DNA of 64,000 nucleotides, from contig JAUTXW010002188.1 of the NCBI GenBank assembly GCA_030620095.1, positions 53,501 through 117,500 of the forward strand. Direction: 5' to 3'. The position numbers and the translations under genes were made by a program. Positions 30,190 to 41,298 of this stretch are shown in pieces. Position 1 is the first letter of the stretch. Every line of letters starts with the position of its first letter. Under the pieces are notes generated by a model. It made no database searches, had not been told where the DNA came from, and worked only from the letters and a program-made list of their open reading frames with translations. This stretch comes from Kuschelorhynchus macadamiae. Taxonomy: Eukaryota; Arthropoda; Insecta; Coleoptera; Curculionidae.

Positions 30190-31110
30190 TTTGCACTTGT
30201 TAATAAATTCAATAATTTTTCCAGTGGTCTGAAAAGCCGGGAGGGCGAGCGGGAGAGGAAAACCAATGATGAGGTTGGTAAAATAGAGAAAAAATGCGCA
30301 ATTGAAATTCGAATAATATGTCGTGGACAAAGGGGAAAAATTCCGACTTGTTTCGGAGATATCCGTGAAAAACCGAAAATTGAAAGTAATTTCCTCTTTA
30401 TTTTTTCACGCTGCATTTAAAGAGTTATTACAAAAACTAATTTTATACTTTTATTGTAATTTATAGCCACTTTTCTTCCTCTGCAAGTTGGTGCAGTCAG
30501 TGTCAGTCAAATTCCGACGTTTGATCTTTGAGGCCTCATCATCAACATATCTTTTTAAATAAGGACCTTAATTTTTTATTTAATTCTAAAGGCACTCATG
30601 CATTTAGAATATTTAAAATTATCATCTGTGGATTTGGCAAGATTCTGGTTTTCTGTCTCCCTCTCTAAAACATTGTCTATTATGGGAAAATATTTTGCTC
30701 AAAAATTAATTGTGATACATCGTGGGTTTTGGAAGGCCGCGTTCTTGGTAAAAATGAAATAAAAAACCAGATCCGTATTTAAAGAAATGAAGTTGATGAT
30801 GATATCTCGAAGAGGAATTTTCGGATTTTAAATATTAATTCATTAGCTTGTAGGGAAGGAAAAGCGGCTATAAAGATGCAAAATGTATTTTGTAATATCT
30901 CTTTAAATGCATTCTGAAAAAAATAAAAAAAATCACTAAAAAACATGTGTTTTTCCAAGGATATCTTTGGAAGTTTCCAACTTTGTCAACGGCATATTAT
31001 TCGAATTTAAATTGCTTAACTTTGCCCAGATTTAATCAACCTCGTACCACTTACGGTTTTTGAGATGCCAATACTATCCTTCAAAATAAGTAACACCTTG
31101 TACATCCGGA
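30190..31110. mobile_element. Fold-back element, about 0.9 kb
   Basis: Extended inverted similarity: GAATAATATGTCGTGGACAA (about 30311) mirrors the opposite strand near 30990-31010. GCATTTAAAGAG.TATTACAAA (about 30413) mirrors 30885-30910, and TCATCATCAAC (30537) mirrors 30793. The whole region folds on itself; the intact 85- to 96-codon frames here are by-products. Confidence 0.65.
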
Positions 31111-31486
31111 GATAAAACCACAATGAAAATTTTAGCTCTTTAACATTTGAAGATTTCTTAAATTATCAAAAGAAATTTCATTTCATAAAATAGCAGATAA
31201 TACCTACATCCGCAACATTTTTAAAACTATTAATAATAGATATAGGATATGTTTTTTATTTTTTTTTATTATTAAAAAAACAAAGTTTTTGCAATTTCTG
31301 TGAAACCTATCCTATCAAAGGGCAACGTTTTACTCTTACCTTTTTAACCAGTATAGTGGTTTCAATAAAAAAAAAGTTTGATATGATACAAAAGGAGCAT
31401 TTTAATTTTTTTGCTTTTGACATTAAAGTTCATTTCAAATTAATTCCATCACATATTTTCTTTTATATTTTATATTTATATATATT

Positions 31487-32013
31487 ATATACAGGGCAAT
31501 GCATAAAGACGTGACAAGTCATGGTTATATATTTCTTATGGAATACCCTGTATATTATCGGATTTTAAAATTGTACGAAGAATCCTAGATGTTTTTGTGT
31601 GTTATGTTATATACGCATCTTCAACTGTTTACCAAATATTTACAATTTAAAATTGACAACAGTGATACATTTTGGCAATTTCATAGGCTTTAAGATCTAA
31701 ACCATTTGAGACCAAGGAAAACGATTTGCACATTCCTATATTACTTTTTGGTAAGCTACCGATTAACAGTAACTTAGAATTTAACCTGAGGTTAAGAGTG
31801 TCGGTTACTTACACTTACGTACTGTCAAATTGCCAAAATTCATCAATATTTTCATTTGTCAATTGACAATATTTGGTTAAAGATATACATGAAGATACAT
31901 GAAAAATATCTAAAAATTTTTGCAGAATTTACCAAGGCAATAATATTAAGGGCATCCCGTTCTAAAAAGTATAACCATGACCTGTCACGTTTTTATGCAA
32001 CACGCTGTATATA
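31487..32013. mobile_element. Fold-back MITE, about 525 bp
   Basis: The left end reads TATATACAGGGCAATGCATA, then AAGACGTGACAAGTCATGG. The opposite strand of the right end reads TATATACAGCGTGTTGCATA, then AAAACGTGACAGGTCATGG. Inner segments (ACCAAATATT...TTTTGGCAATTT) are also inverted around a centre near 31750. It is non-coding. Confidence 0.8.
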
Positions 32014-32945
32014 AGAAAATAGGTGCGGCAAATAGTTTGGAACAAACTCTAAAACTTTTGTTTATTGTGATTTTAGGAGAAAAAGTTATCCTTCGTAAAA
32101 AGTTTGTAATATAAAAAATGTAAAGTAATTTAAAACAAAATATCATTTTATATACAGAGTACGAAATAAGTACAAAAATCAAGTTTCCATATTAAAAAAA
32201 ATTAAATTCCAACTTTTGAGACAGCCGAATTAAAGAAACTGCAAATACAACTAAAAAAGCTTTTAAAAGTTTTTTTTTGAAATTAATTCTTGTTTTTGAG
32301 AAGATTAACGTTATACTAGTTTAGTTAGTTTAAAGTTGTCGATAAAACATGTTACGCATTTACTCCCTATTGAACATCAAATTACCTAAAAATACACCTC
32401 GTACAAAAAATACTTTCCTTTGCGAGGAAAGTAATACAATTTAATTTTTCAATTGTTTTGTCTATTTGTTTTTTACGTGTTTTTTTGCGCAACTTGTATA
32501 TAATGGCAATTTTTTTATATAGAGTAAATGTTTGTTAAAATCAAAAATAAAAATGTTTTCCATATATTACTTTAATTCACACATACGCTGATAAAATAAA
32601 AATACATATTTGTTAGGATTCATTTTCATAAATTCACCTTAAAAAACAGAAATTTCTAGTTTGGAAAGATCGTGCTGCAAAATTCAGGCTATAGAAACAT
32701 CAGCGGCAGATTAAAAAATTTTCTACGTAAAAAAAGAAGCCGATAAAAATGCAGCATTGTCAGTGGTACGGAGGATCAATATATCGTAGGTCCGAAATTA
32801 AATATTCATGGGAAGACTTACTCAGTGTAAAGTGAACGTGAAATATACACCTCAAATATACATGCTCGACTGTAGCGTCATCGCTCAATGCGGAGAAGTC
32901 TCGAACTAAAATACCCATAATATCCATAAACAAGATTTATATATT

Positions 32946-32948
<3 letters not shown>
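32014..32948. other. No recognisable gene
   Basis: AT-rich, no long frame or repeat noticed up to the (TA)n tract. Confidence 0.45.

Positions 32949-33000
<52 letters not shown>
32949..33000. repeat. (TA)n tract, left part of an interrupted microsatellite
   Basis: About 26 TA units abut the LTR retrotransposon; the matching tract resumes at 43555. Confidence 0.95.
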
Positions 33001-33006
<6 letters not shown>

Positions 33007-35245
33007 AGTTTTCTTTAGTGCTTTTTTTTAATTTTTTATGTTTGTTAAATGACTCTTAAGATCACTAAGAAAAACTATTATAAAATCGTAAGTTCGACTC
33101 GGCTAGCTGATGTTTTAGTGCAACTTAATAAGATTATAATTGTAATGTAAAATACTCCGGCTAATTGAACTTAGCAAACGTTGGAAAAGTTTTTTTATAA
33201 TTTGGCTATGGGCGCCAGAGCTATAGGAGCTCGAAGAAGAAAGATATACAGATATAAAATAAAGAAAGAGAGCAACTTAAAATAAGTAGATTTAGATATT
33301 TAATAAAAAATAAAGATAAAATATATGCTAATGTGACCTAAATTAAATAAACGAAAAACAAAATCACGTAACTACCAATTTATGTTTCCTTGGACTGTGT
33401 TTTTTTTGAATATTGTTTTCAATTTTTACAATATAAGTACCTGACATACGTCAGTTTATAAATTTCCACATATATAGATTAATAACAATTTAGAAGTGGA
33501 AGTGAAATTAAATTTCTTTTACAATTGAAATGATTATATTTTATATTTTAGAAAAGATTTGGTTATTTATTTTTTCTCAATATATGCATAAAAATCAATT
33601 AATTATTAAATTAAGGTTAGAAAGTACATTTTCTCATAAAATTAAGTTAAAATATTCAAACGATACAATTTAACAAAGATAATAAATTACGATTTAAGTC
33701 AGCAAGGATAAGAAAATCATATAGATCTAAAGAAATTAAATGGGTTAAATAAATTTAGTTGGAAATTAGATTTTTTTAATATTTTTAAAGCAGCTGATCG
33801 TTTATCAGTATGATTGAATTTTATTTATGTGAAGTTCTTTGTGAACAAACAATGAAACTCAATTATGTGTTCGGTTGTTGATTATCAATTAGTTAAGCAG
33901 CTGATCTTTTATCAGTTTGATTTAATTTAATTAGTTGAAGATAATAATTATTATCTTATTATAATTATTATTTAATAAAAAGAAGGAATTGAAGACTGAA
34001 GAGATGTTTCGGTATGTAGTTTTCAAATAAGCATTAAGTAATTCCTAATGAATTAATGCATGGCCACTACATCAATCCAAAGAAGCGAAAATAAGAAAAT
34101 TATAAATCACTTATCTTTTCAACATATGTCCGGGAGTATATCCTTGTTATGGCGTCATTCCTTGTAGACTACCCAAGTCCAAAACTGGAACAATGACACC
34201 CTGGAACTGGCCACACAGCACTTGTCCAGAAAAATGACCACACGGTACTAAAAAAGGACTTCCTCCTCCAGGAATTGAGTAGATTTACCACAAAACAGTT
34301 ACCATTAAATTTTCCTCGCCCATGAATCACTTTTAATTTGAATTATGCAATAAATTCTTCATTTTATTGATTATTTACTTTTAATATCCATTTTCCAATT
34401 AATAATTAAAACAATTGAAAGTGGTAGGGAAAAATTGTAGAGAAGAGGAAAAATGTTAAAAGAAAAAAAAAACCTGAAACAAAATGGCGAAATGAGTCAA
34501 CATGTTCACAATGCACAAAAATGTAATTTTTCTTGCCAGAAAACACTCAAAATTAACTTACCAGATGTTATGGCTTAAGAAAGCAGTAATCCATTACTGA
34601 ATTGAGATTTTATTGGATTTAATCCAGCATCTAGGCTGACTAAGTTAAAATATTAACTAAATTCCAACTAATTTATCTCATGTTTGCTTTCAACAATAGA
34701 AATTTTGCAAAAGAGGCTCGAAACGACTGATCCACTCGGTTTTTTGGAATCGGACTACATAAAAATAGTACATCCGTATGTCTCACCAAAACATGGCGCC
34801 AATTCGGAATCTATTTTTGGCAGTTAGGATTTTTAATAATGAAAAACCCAATTAATAGTTAATATTTGATCAATCTAAAACTCAGGAAATTTTCTCAATA
34901 CAACTATTTATGTGATACACTTAATAAAGAATCAATTAGGGACCATTTTATAATAATATTCATGAAATTGAAAAGCATATTTATAAATTTTATTTTAAAT
35001 GTGGCGGAAGAAATCTGAATCTAGAAATTTCCTTCGAACGTGTTTTACAAAGCGAGAATTTGCGATCTGTTAATTCGGGATCGATATAATAACTTCGGTG
35101 CCATGCGTGCGGTACTTAATATTCCAAGCAATTGTTAATCCAGTAAAATTGTGATTTGATGCTATTAATTAGAAAATTGTTAATATTATTTAGTTTAAAT
35201 TGAATTTTGAACCAAACATTGTAACAAACGGAAAAGTTTGTTACA
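33001..35245 (-). repeat. 3' LTR (recombinant form)
   Basis: Nearly identical to 41299-43554 at both ends, but about 230 bases (33940-34168) are unrelated to the corresponding block of the other LTR (42210-42482). It carries two copies of the internal repeat containing AGCAGCTGATC, where the other LTR has three. Confidence 0.9.
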
Positions 35246-35262
35246 AATACCTCTCTTCAACC
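35246..35262 (-). other. Polypurine tract next to the 3' LTR
   Basis: On the coding strand GGTTGAAGAGAGGTATT directly precedes the LTR start TGTAACAAAC, the usual position for plus-strand priming. Confidence 0.6.
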
Positions 35263-35468
35263 AAAAAAAATAAAGGCATAACCTTGCAGTTTACATTACT
35301 TCACTTAAAGTATCTACTATAACAAATAATAAAGTAGTATAGATATAATAAGCTACACAACATACAATTAAATACATAGCTAAAGATATGAAACTTAATA
35401 CATACATCTTAATCAATATCACTACAATTAAATCCAAGTAAAAATAAGTAAGGAGCTATATCAGGGAA

Positions 35469-36920
35469 TCACTCTGAATCAGATAAATCATTAATGTCAT
35501 CGGGACCGGCTTTTAGATCCTTAATATGAAATTTACCAATATTTTTATCATTCTCATCTATAAGCTCATAAATCAATGGAGATATCTTTCTTAAAATTTT
35601 GCATTTACTACATTTCTTAGATAACTTTTTTGAAAAATAATTACCGGCATCTGATAAAACAAAGTTTCGTTTATAAACAATATCACCTTCATCAAACTCT
35701 ATGTGCCTTTTTCGTAAATCATAGTACTTTTTATACCTATTATATGATTTTTGAATATTTTTCTCAACTATAGTATAAATTTCTGGTAATTTGGAAAGTT
35801 CAGATACCAGCTTATCACGGCTAGTAAATGTATATGGAGACAAATTTTTATCCTCTATAATACCATAATAGTCGCCTGAACAAGGTAAGTTACGTCCGAA
35901 TGTTAGGAATTCTGATGAGTAAGAAGTTGAACTATGAGTTGCTGTATTGATAGCAGTACATATTTTATGAATACGATTATCCCAATCTCTATGCTGTTTG
36001 TCTTTCATGTACGATCTAATGGCGGTACCTATCACTCTATTAGCTCGTTCAACGTTATTGGTCTGCGGATGATATCTGGCATTATACCAAACATTAGTTA
36101 TTTTATACTCATTTAACAAGTGTTTAAACTCTTTAGATTTGAATTGACTGTCATTATCAACCACAATAGTTTGGGGAACTCTAAAATAAGTAAAAACAGT
36201 CTCTTCTAAAAATTTACAAATTTCAGTACCTAAAGCTCTACGCATTTTATGAATAAAAGTAAATTTGGTAAACCAATCAACAACAACAAGTAAATATTGA
36301 AAACAAGATTTTGATTTTGGAAAAGGACCTTGAATATCTATCGAAATTAGTTTAAATGACACTGATACATTTTTAGGGGTGCCCATTAAGCCTGCCCTAG
36401 GAAGCTGAGATACCTTTTGTTCGTTACATATTTGACATCTAATTATATATCTTTTAATATCATGCCTCATACCGGGCCACCAGTATTGAACTAAAATTTT
36501 ATCAAGAGTTTTCTTAAAACCAAAGTGACTTGAAGAAGGGTCATCATGACATGTTTGTAATATTTTAATTCTTTTTGATTTAGGAACTACTATCTTCCAA
36601 TCCTTTTGATTTATATTCATATTATGATCTGACAAAAAATGTTTATATAAGATACCATATATTACAAGAAAATTAGGAAATTTTTCAGGATTATTTTGGA
36701 CATTATTTAACATCTTTAAATACCATTTGTTACTTTTAAGATTCGTAGAATAATTTAGATTAGAAATAATTGACACTTCAACAGGTGCTCGACTTAGTGC
36801 GTCTGGAACAACATTTTGTACTCCTGGTCTGTAAATTAATTCGAAGTCAAATTGGGATAATAGAATAGCCCATCTGAATAATCTACCCATCGGATTTTCT
36901 AATCGATTTAACCATATCAA
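35469..36920 (-). CDS. Gypsy pol: end of RNase H and integrase
   Basis: An intact 483-codon frame. It starts inside RNase H (ALSRAPVEVS marks its end). It continues with the HHCC zinc finger (HFGFKKTLDKILVQYWWPGM, then CQIC) and the integrase core with catalytic residues in SIDIQGPFP, VDNDSQF and PQTNNVERANR. The C-terminal domain after YDLRKRHIEFDEGDIVY ends in an acidic tail. Integrase would insert the cDNA. Upstream parts of the same polyprotein are broken, so this frame survives by chance or recency. Lengths and motif order agree with insect gypsy elements. Confidence 0.92.
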   Translation of the reverse strand: MIWLNRLENPMGRLFRWAILLSQFDFELIYRPGVQNVVPDALSRAPVEVSIISNLNYSTNLKSNKWYLKMLNNVQNNPEKFPNFLVIYGILYKHFLSDHNMNINQKDWKIVVPKSKRIKILQTCHDDPSSSHFGFKKTLDKILVQYWWPGMRHDIKRYIIRCQICNEQKVSQLPRAGLMGTPKNVSVSFKLISIDIQGPFPKSKSCFQYLLVVVDWFTKFTFIHKMRRALGTEICKFLEETVFTYFRVPQTIVVDNDSQFKSKEFKHLLNEYKITNVWYNARYHPQTNNVERANRVIGTAIRSYMKDKQHRDWDNRIHKICTAINTATHSSTSYSSEFLTFGRNLPCSGDYYGIIEDKNLSPYTFTSRDKLVSELSKLPEIYTIVEKNIQKSYNRYKKYYDLRKRHIEFDEGDIVYKRNFVLSDAGNYFSKKLSKKCSKCKILRKISPLIYELIDENDKNIGKFHIKDLKAGPDDINDLSDSE

Positions 36921-37175
36921 AGCATTGTGATCAGTAATAACTTTAAATTTTACACCTTCTATATAAGATCAAAATTTTAATATAGCATGAACTATCGCCA
37001 ATAGTTCTTTTTCAGTGACAGTTTAATTAATTTCAGATTTAGTTAAAGTACGGGATGTATAAGCTACTACATATTCTCCATCATCTCCACTTTGAGTAAT
37101 GACAGCGCCAATTGCACAATGAGAAGCATCAGTTTGTATTGAAAATGGTTTTGTAAAGTCAGGGTTTCTAAGAAC
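36921..37175 (-). pseudogene. Gypsy pol: RNase H, broken
   Basis: The region encodes the RNase H start (FSIQTDASHCAIGAV), the VAYTSRTL block and ITDHNALIWL. There are stops at the SEIN*TVTEKE position (near 37022) and before SYIEG (near 36968). On its upstream side a 16-base word (TTTCTAAGAACAGGTG) is duplicated in tandem near 37167-37198 and shifts the frame from RT into RNase H. Confidence 0.8.
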
Positions 37176-38288
37176 AGGTGTTTCTAAGAACAGGTGTTGA
37201 CATAAGCCTGTATTTTAAGTTTTCAAAAGAAATATTAGCTTCATTAGACCATTCAATTTTTTGCTGTTTCTTTTTTCCTTTTATTAAAGTATTTAGGGGG
37301 ACAATTAACTCAGAAAAGATTTTTATAAATTTGCGATACCAAGAAGCCATTCCAATAAATCTTTTAATTTCAGTTGAAGTTTTTGGCTGCGGATAATTAC
37401 ATATTGAAATAACTTTATTAGGATCTGCATGTAAACCATTACAATCAACTACATATCCCAAGAAAGAAAGATTGGGTTGACAAAATTTACATTTTTCAGG
37501 ATTTATAGTTAAACCTGCAGTTTTAAGAATTTGATACACTCGATTTAATGTAGTAATATGAGACTCAAAAGTACTATTAACTATAACTAAATCATACAAA
37601 TATACAAAGATATTTTGCTCTAAACAAGGGTCAAATAGTTTGTCTATTAATTTTTGTAATGTTTGACCTGCATTGCAAAGTCCAAATGGCATGCGTACAA
37701 ATTCAAAATGTCCACGTCCTATTACAGTAAAAGCTGTCTTTTCACCAGAATCTTTTGATAAGGGAACTTGCCAGAAAGCATGTTTAAGATCTATTGAACT
37801 CAGAAGCTTCGCATCTCTAACTTTATCAAGAATTCTACTTAAATTTGCAAGCGGGTACCTATTTTTTATAGTGGTACTATTGAACATGCGTGAATCCAAG
37901 CATAATCTGTATTCTCCTGTATCTTTTTTAACTAAAACAATATTAGAAGCATAAGGGCTTTTACTACACTTACGACACCTAACTTAAGCATTCGAACTAA
38001 CTCTGCATTCAAATGTTCCTGCATATAAGAAGACAGAAGATATGGTTTTTTACGAAAAGGTTCTTTAGAAGATAATTCAATTTCATGTTCAATTAAATTA
38101 GTAACACCCAAATTTTCAGATACTAATCCATTTTTAAACATTTTTATAGTGTTTTGCAAAATATTTTGTTCATTAATAGAAAGGTCAATATCAGATTGAA
38201 TAGAAATATTTTTATAACATTCTTGTACTATTATTTCATTTAAAGATACTGACTCACCGAGAGAAAATTCATTATTTTTAAAATCCAA
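37168..38288 (-). pseudogene. Gypsy pol: reverse transcriptase, active site altered
   Basis: Two frames cover RT. The first (38288-37932) has HEIELSSKEPFRKKPYLLS and MLKLGVVS. After a frame change near 37940-37970 the second (to 37168) has LCLDSRMFNSTTIKNRYPLA, LLSSIDLKHAFWQVPL, EFVRMPFGLCNAGQTLQKL and FLGYVVDCNGL. At the catalytic centre the sequence reads FVYLYDLVI where the family has Y-x-D-D. The first Asp of the pair is Tyr (a GAT to TAT change), which should abolish polymerase activity. Confidence 0.9.
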
Positions 38289-38320
38289 GTTTAACTGAAA
38301 TTTTTTACAAAAATCTATTC

Positions 38321-38869
38321 CTAATATAATATACTAGGGATAACAAGAAATTCTGATCGTAAAGTTTTGTCTTCTAGTGTGACTGGTAATTTAATATATC
38401 CTAACACTGTCTGTGACGTGCCATCAGCAGTCGTAATAATTTTATTTTTATCGTGATGTAACAATTTATAACCTAATATTGAGATCAGCTCGTATCCTCT
38501 TTTACCTAGAACACTTTGCATAGCTCCGGTATCTACTAATGCGGATAGATTTTTATTTTTATTTGAAATATCTAAATAAGGCCTTAAATCTGAAAATGAT
38601 TTTAAACTTAATAAAGGAGACACTTCGTTGACATTTTTAATAATATTATATTTCATAAAATAACCTACTGTATTTAACCAAGAATACCAATTATTTTTTA
38701 TGTTCAAATTATTTTTAAAAGGTGGGTATTCATTATGTAAATTTAATTTATGTTTATTCTTAATATAAAGTTTTTTAATTGATATTGGTTCGGATTTAAA
38801 ATAACATCTTGAACAACTTTTGCCGAACTTAAAGTTGTGCCTATTCAGTTTTTTGAACAATTTGTGCAA
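38321..38869 (-). pseudogene. Gypsy pol: aspartic protease region
   Basis: The frame contains SALVDTGAMQSVLG, the D-T-G active site of retroviral-type aspartic proteases, followed by TADGTSQTVLGYIKLPV and FLVIPSILY. The stop and frame loss after that break the link to RT. The protease would process Gag-Pol. Confidence 0.85.
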
Positions 38870-41128
38870 TTTGGCTTAATAACATTTTTATTTCCACAGC
38901 TAAAGCAAAAAATAGTTTTTTTCTTTATTGCAATCTCTAAAATGATGTCCAGTTTCATCACAATTGAAGCACTTTATATTTTTATGAAATTTTTTTATAT
39001 AAGAAAAATTATTATTTTTAGAACTTTCTGTTTTCTGTTCTTTTTCCTTATGATGGTCATTATTAAACTTTATGTCTTGATTAGGAATTTGAGAAGAGTT
39101 AATATTTGATTCATCTGATAACTCATGTATAGAATAATTCTTTTTAGGTACTGATGTTTTTTTATAGGCTAACTCTGGCTCTATTGTATTGTAAGAAATA
39201 GTAAAAGGACCCTGAAAATTTTCTGTACGTAATCTAGTATCTTCCAAGATTCTACAGAGATTTTTTAATTCTACAAGAGATGTAGGAACTCTAAGCACTA
39301 ATTGTTGCTGATAGTAAGGAAGCAAATTTCTTAATATTAATTTTAATTGGACAGATTCATCAATAGGATTGACAAAACGTTTAAATAAATTCTCCATAAC
39401 CGCAATGTAAATTAAAGCTCTTTCAGTACTTCCTTGAGTTCTACTGCGTACTTCATCCCATAGTTTTAATTCATAATCGATAGGCAAAAAATCTAATCTT
39501 AAACGATGTACTAATTCATCCCAAGAAAAGATAGTATTTCTAATCGCACGATACCAGATTAAAATATCTCCCTCAAAAAATTCGTGAGCAAAATTTAACA
39601 GATTATTTTTTTATATTCTGTGAGCTAAACAAAACTCTTCAATTTTTTCCAAAAAACTATGAAGACTTTGGTTTTGGCCATTATATTTTAAATTATTTCT
39701 ACTAAAGGGTGGAATTCTATTAAAATTATTATCAGAAAAATTAGGAATATGTGGGTTTTGTGTCAGAATATTAAAATCATAAGACGGTAATATATTATGA
39801 TTATTTAAAGTATTAAATTAACTCATAGGTATATTATTATTATATAAAGAATTAGGCTGATTATTAACTAGATTTTGACTATTATTTAAAGTACTACATT
39901 GACACGTAGGCATTTTATTATGACTCAAACAACTAGGCTGGTTCTTAATTACATTTTGATTATTAGTTAAGGTATTAGATTAACTTACAGATATATTATT
40001 ATTATTATATAACGAACTTAGGTGATTACTAATCTGATAACCCGTCTGTAAATTATCATTATTTGAACATGTATATGTATTATTGCTTAAATGTTTATTG
40101 CAATTATTAATGTTATTATTAAGCAAAGCATTATTTTGACAATTAATTGGTATATCATTTGAATTTACTCTACTATTTGGTAAATGTAACTGGAGGTTTT
40201 GTTGACTTTTAGAACCTAAATCGCTTCTAGTTATATAATTTTAAGATCCTACACCTGACGGTATATGAAAATTTTGAAAACTATTATGAGAATTCTGAGG
40301 TACCAAAGTATTATGAGAGTTTGATACTACAGTACAAACATTTTGAGGTAAAAAGGCATTTTGAGGAGTAGATGGATGTGCATTATTGTGTTTATCATTT
40401 ATGAAATTTTCAGACATACTTGAATGAAAAGGCTGCATTTTATTGTCTTGATTGACAGGTTGGACGATACGTTGATTATTCTCTTTATTTTGAGTATCTT
40501 CAGAGCCATGATTATGACCATGTTTCAATAAAATATCAGAATGAATTATAACATTTTCAGTTCTACTTGAGTTAGAATTTTGATTTTCATCAAGAAATGA
40601 TACTTTACGAGAAGTAGATCGAATTGCTGTTGCTTGAGAAACAGAACTCTGATCACTCTCAAACTCTTGATCACCTAAATTTAAGTCTGCTAAGTCTAAC
40701 AAATTTATTTCATTATTTAAAGCTTTAGATTCTTACTTTTCAATTAAAGAAGTTACTTGAGAGAAAAGTTGTGATTTTAAATTTGTTTGATCAATGTATT
40801 TTGGATTTAAATAGCAAATTCTATTTTTGACATGAATTAAACGAGATTTTAATTTTTTATAATCAACATGACGTCGGTCAGAATTAAATAATGTTACCAA
40901 ATCCTTGAATATTGATAATTTTCTTTGGCAAATGGCAGCTTCCAATTCAAAATCCATTGGAACTTTCAGATGAGAACTAGACGCTACATTTCCTTCATCT
41001 TTTAACAAATTTCTTAAAATTACTTTAAGCTGGTCAGGATTGTCCATAGAATTAACTTGAATACCTCTGATTCCAAGTTCCCATGATAATTCGTCGTTCC
41101 AAAGATAGGTAGGATTCAAAGTAGCCAT
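38840..41128 (-). pseudogene. Gypsy gag with zinc knuckles, broken
   Basis: The frame opens at ATG 41128 (MATLNPTYLWNDELSWELGI, a helical N-terminal domain). After a stop near 40735 it continues as a Ser/Asn/Gln-rich linker (40702-40241) and then an Asn-rich low-complexity part with several stops. The capsid-like Retrotrans_gag region follows (FFEGDILIWYRAI, WDELVHRLRLDFLP, then 39487-38900). It ends in a CCHC knuckle, CFNCDETGHHFRDC. A frameshift in an A-run leads to a second Cys cluster, CFSCGNKNVIKPNCTNC (near 38890-38840). Gag forms the intracellular particle. Confidence 0.8.
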
Positions 41129-41279
41129 ATTAAACTAAAAATATACAGTATTAGAACTAATTTAAACAAATATGCAGCAGGGTAGCTTATTTACGAAGAA
41201 AAGAAAAAAGAGAAATATTTTGCCAAATTATTGTTGATATAAATATTTATTAAATTTTGCAAGTACAATTTGCGGAGCC

Positions 41280-41296
41280 CCACGTTTTAGGTGCCA
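41280..41296 (-). other. Candidate primer binding site
   Basis: On the coding strand TGGCACCTAAAACGTGG starts just after the 5' LTR. The leading TGG is expected for pairing with a tRNA 3' CCA end; the tRNA is not identified. Confidence 0.5.
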
Positions 41297-41298
41297 GT

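Noticed and set aside
30112..30420. Overlapping frames on both strands at 30112-30420
   Set aside because: They fall inside a fold-back element and have no protein family marks.
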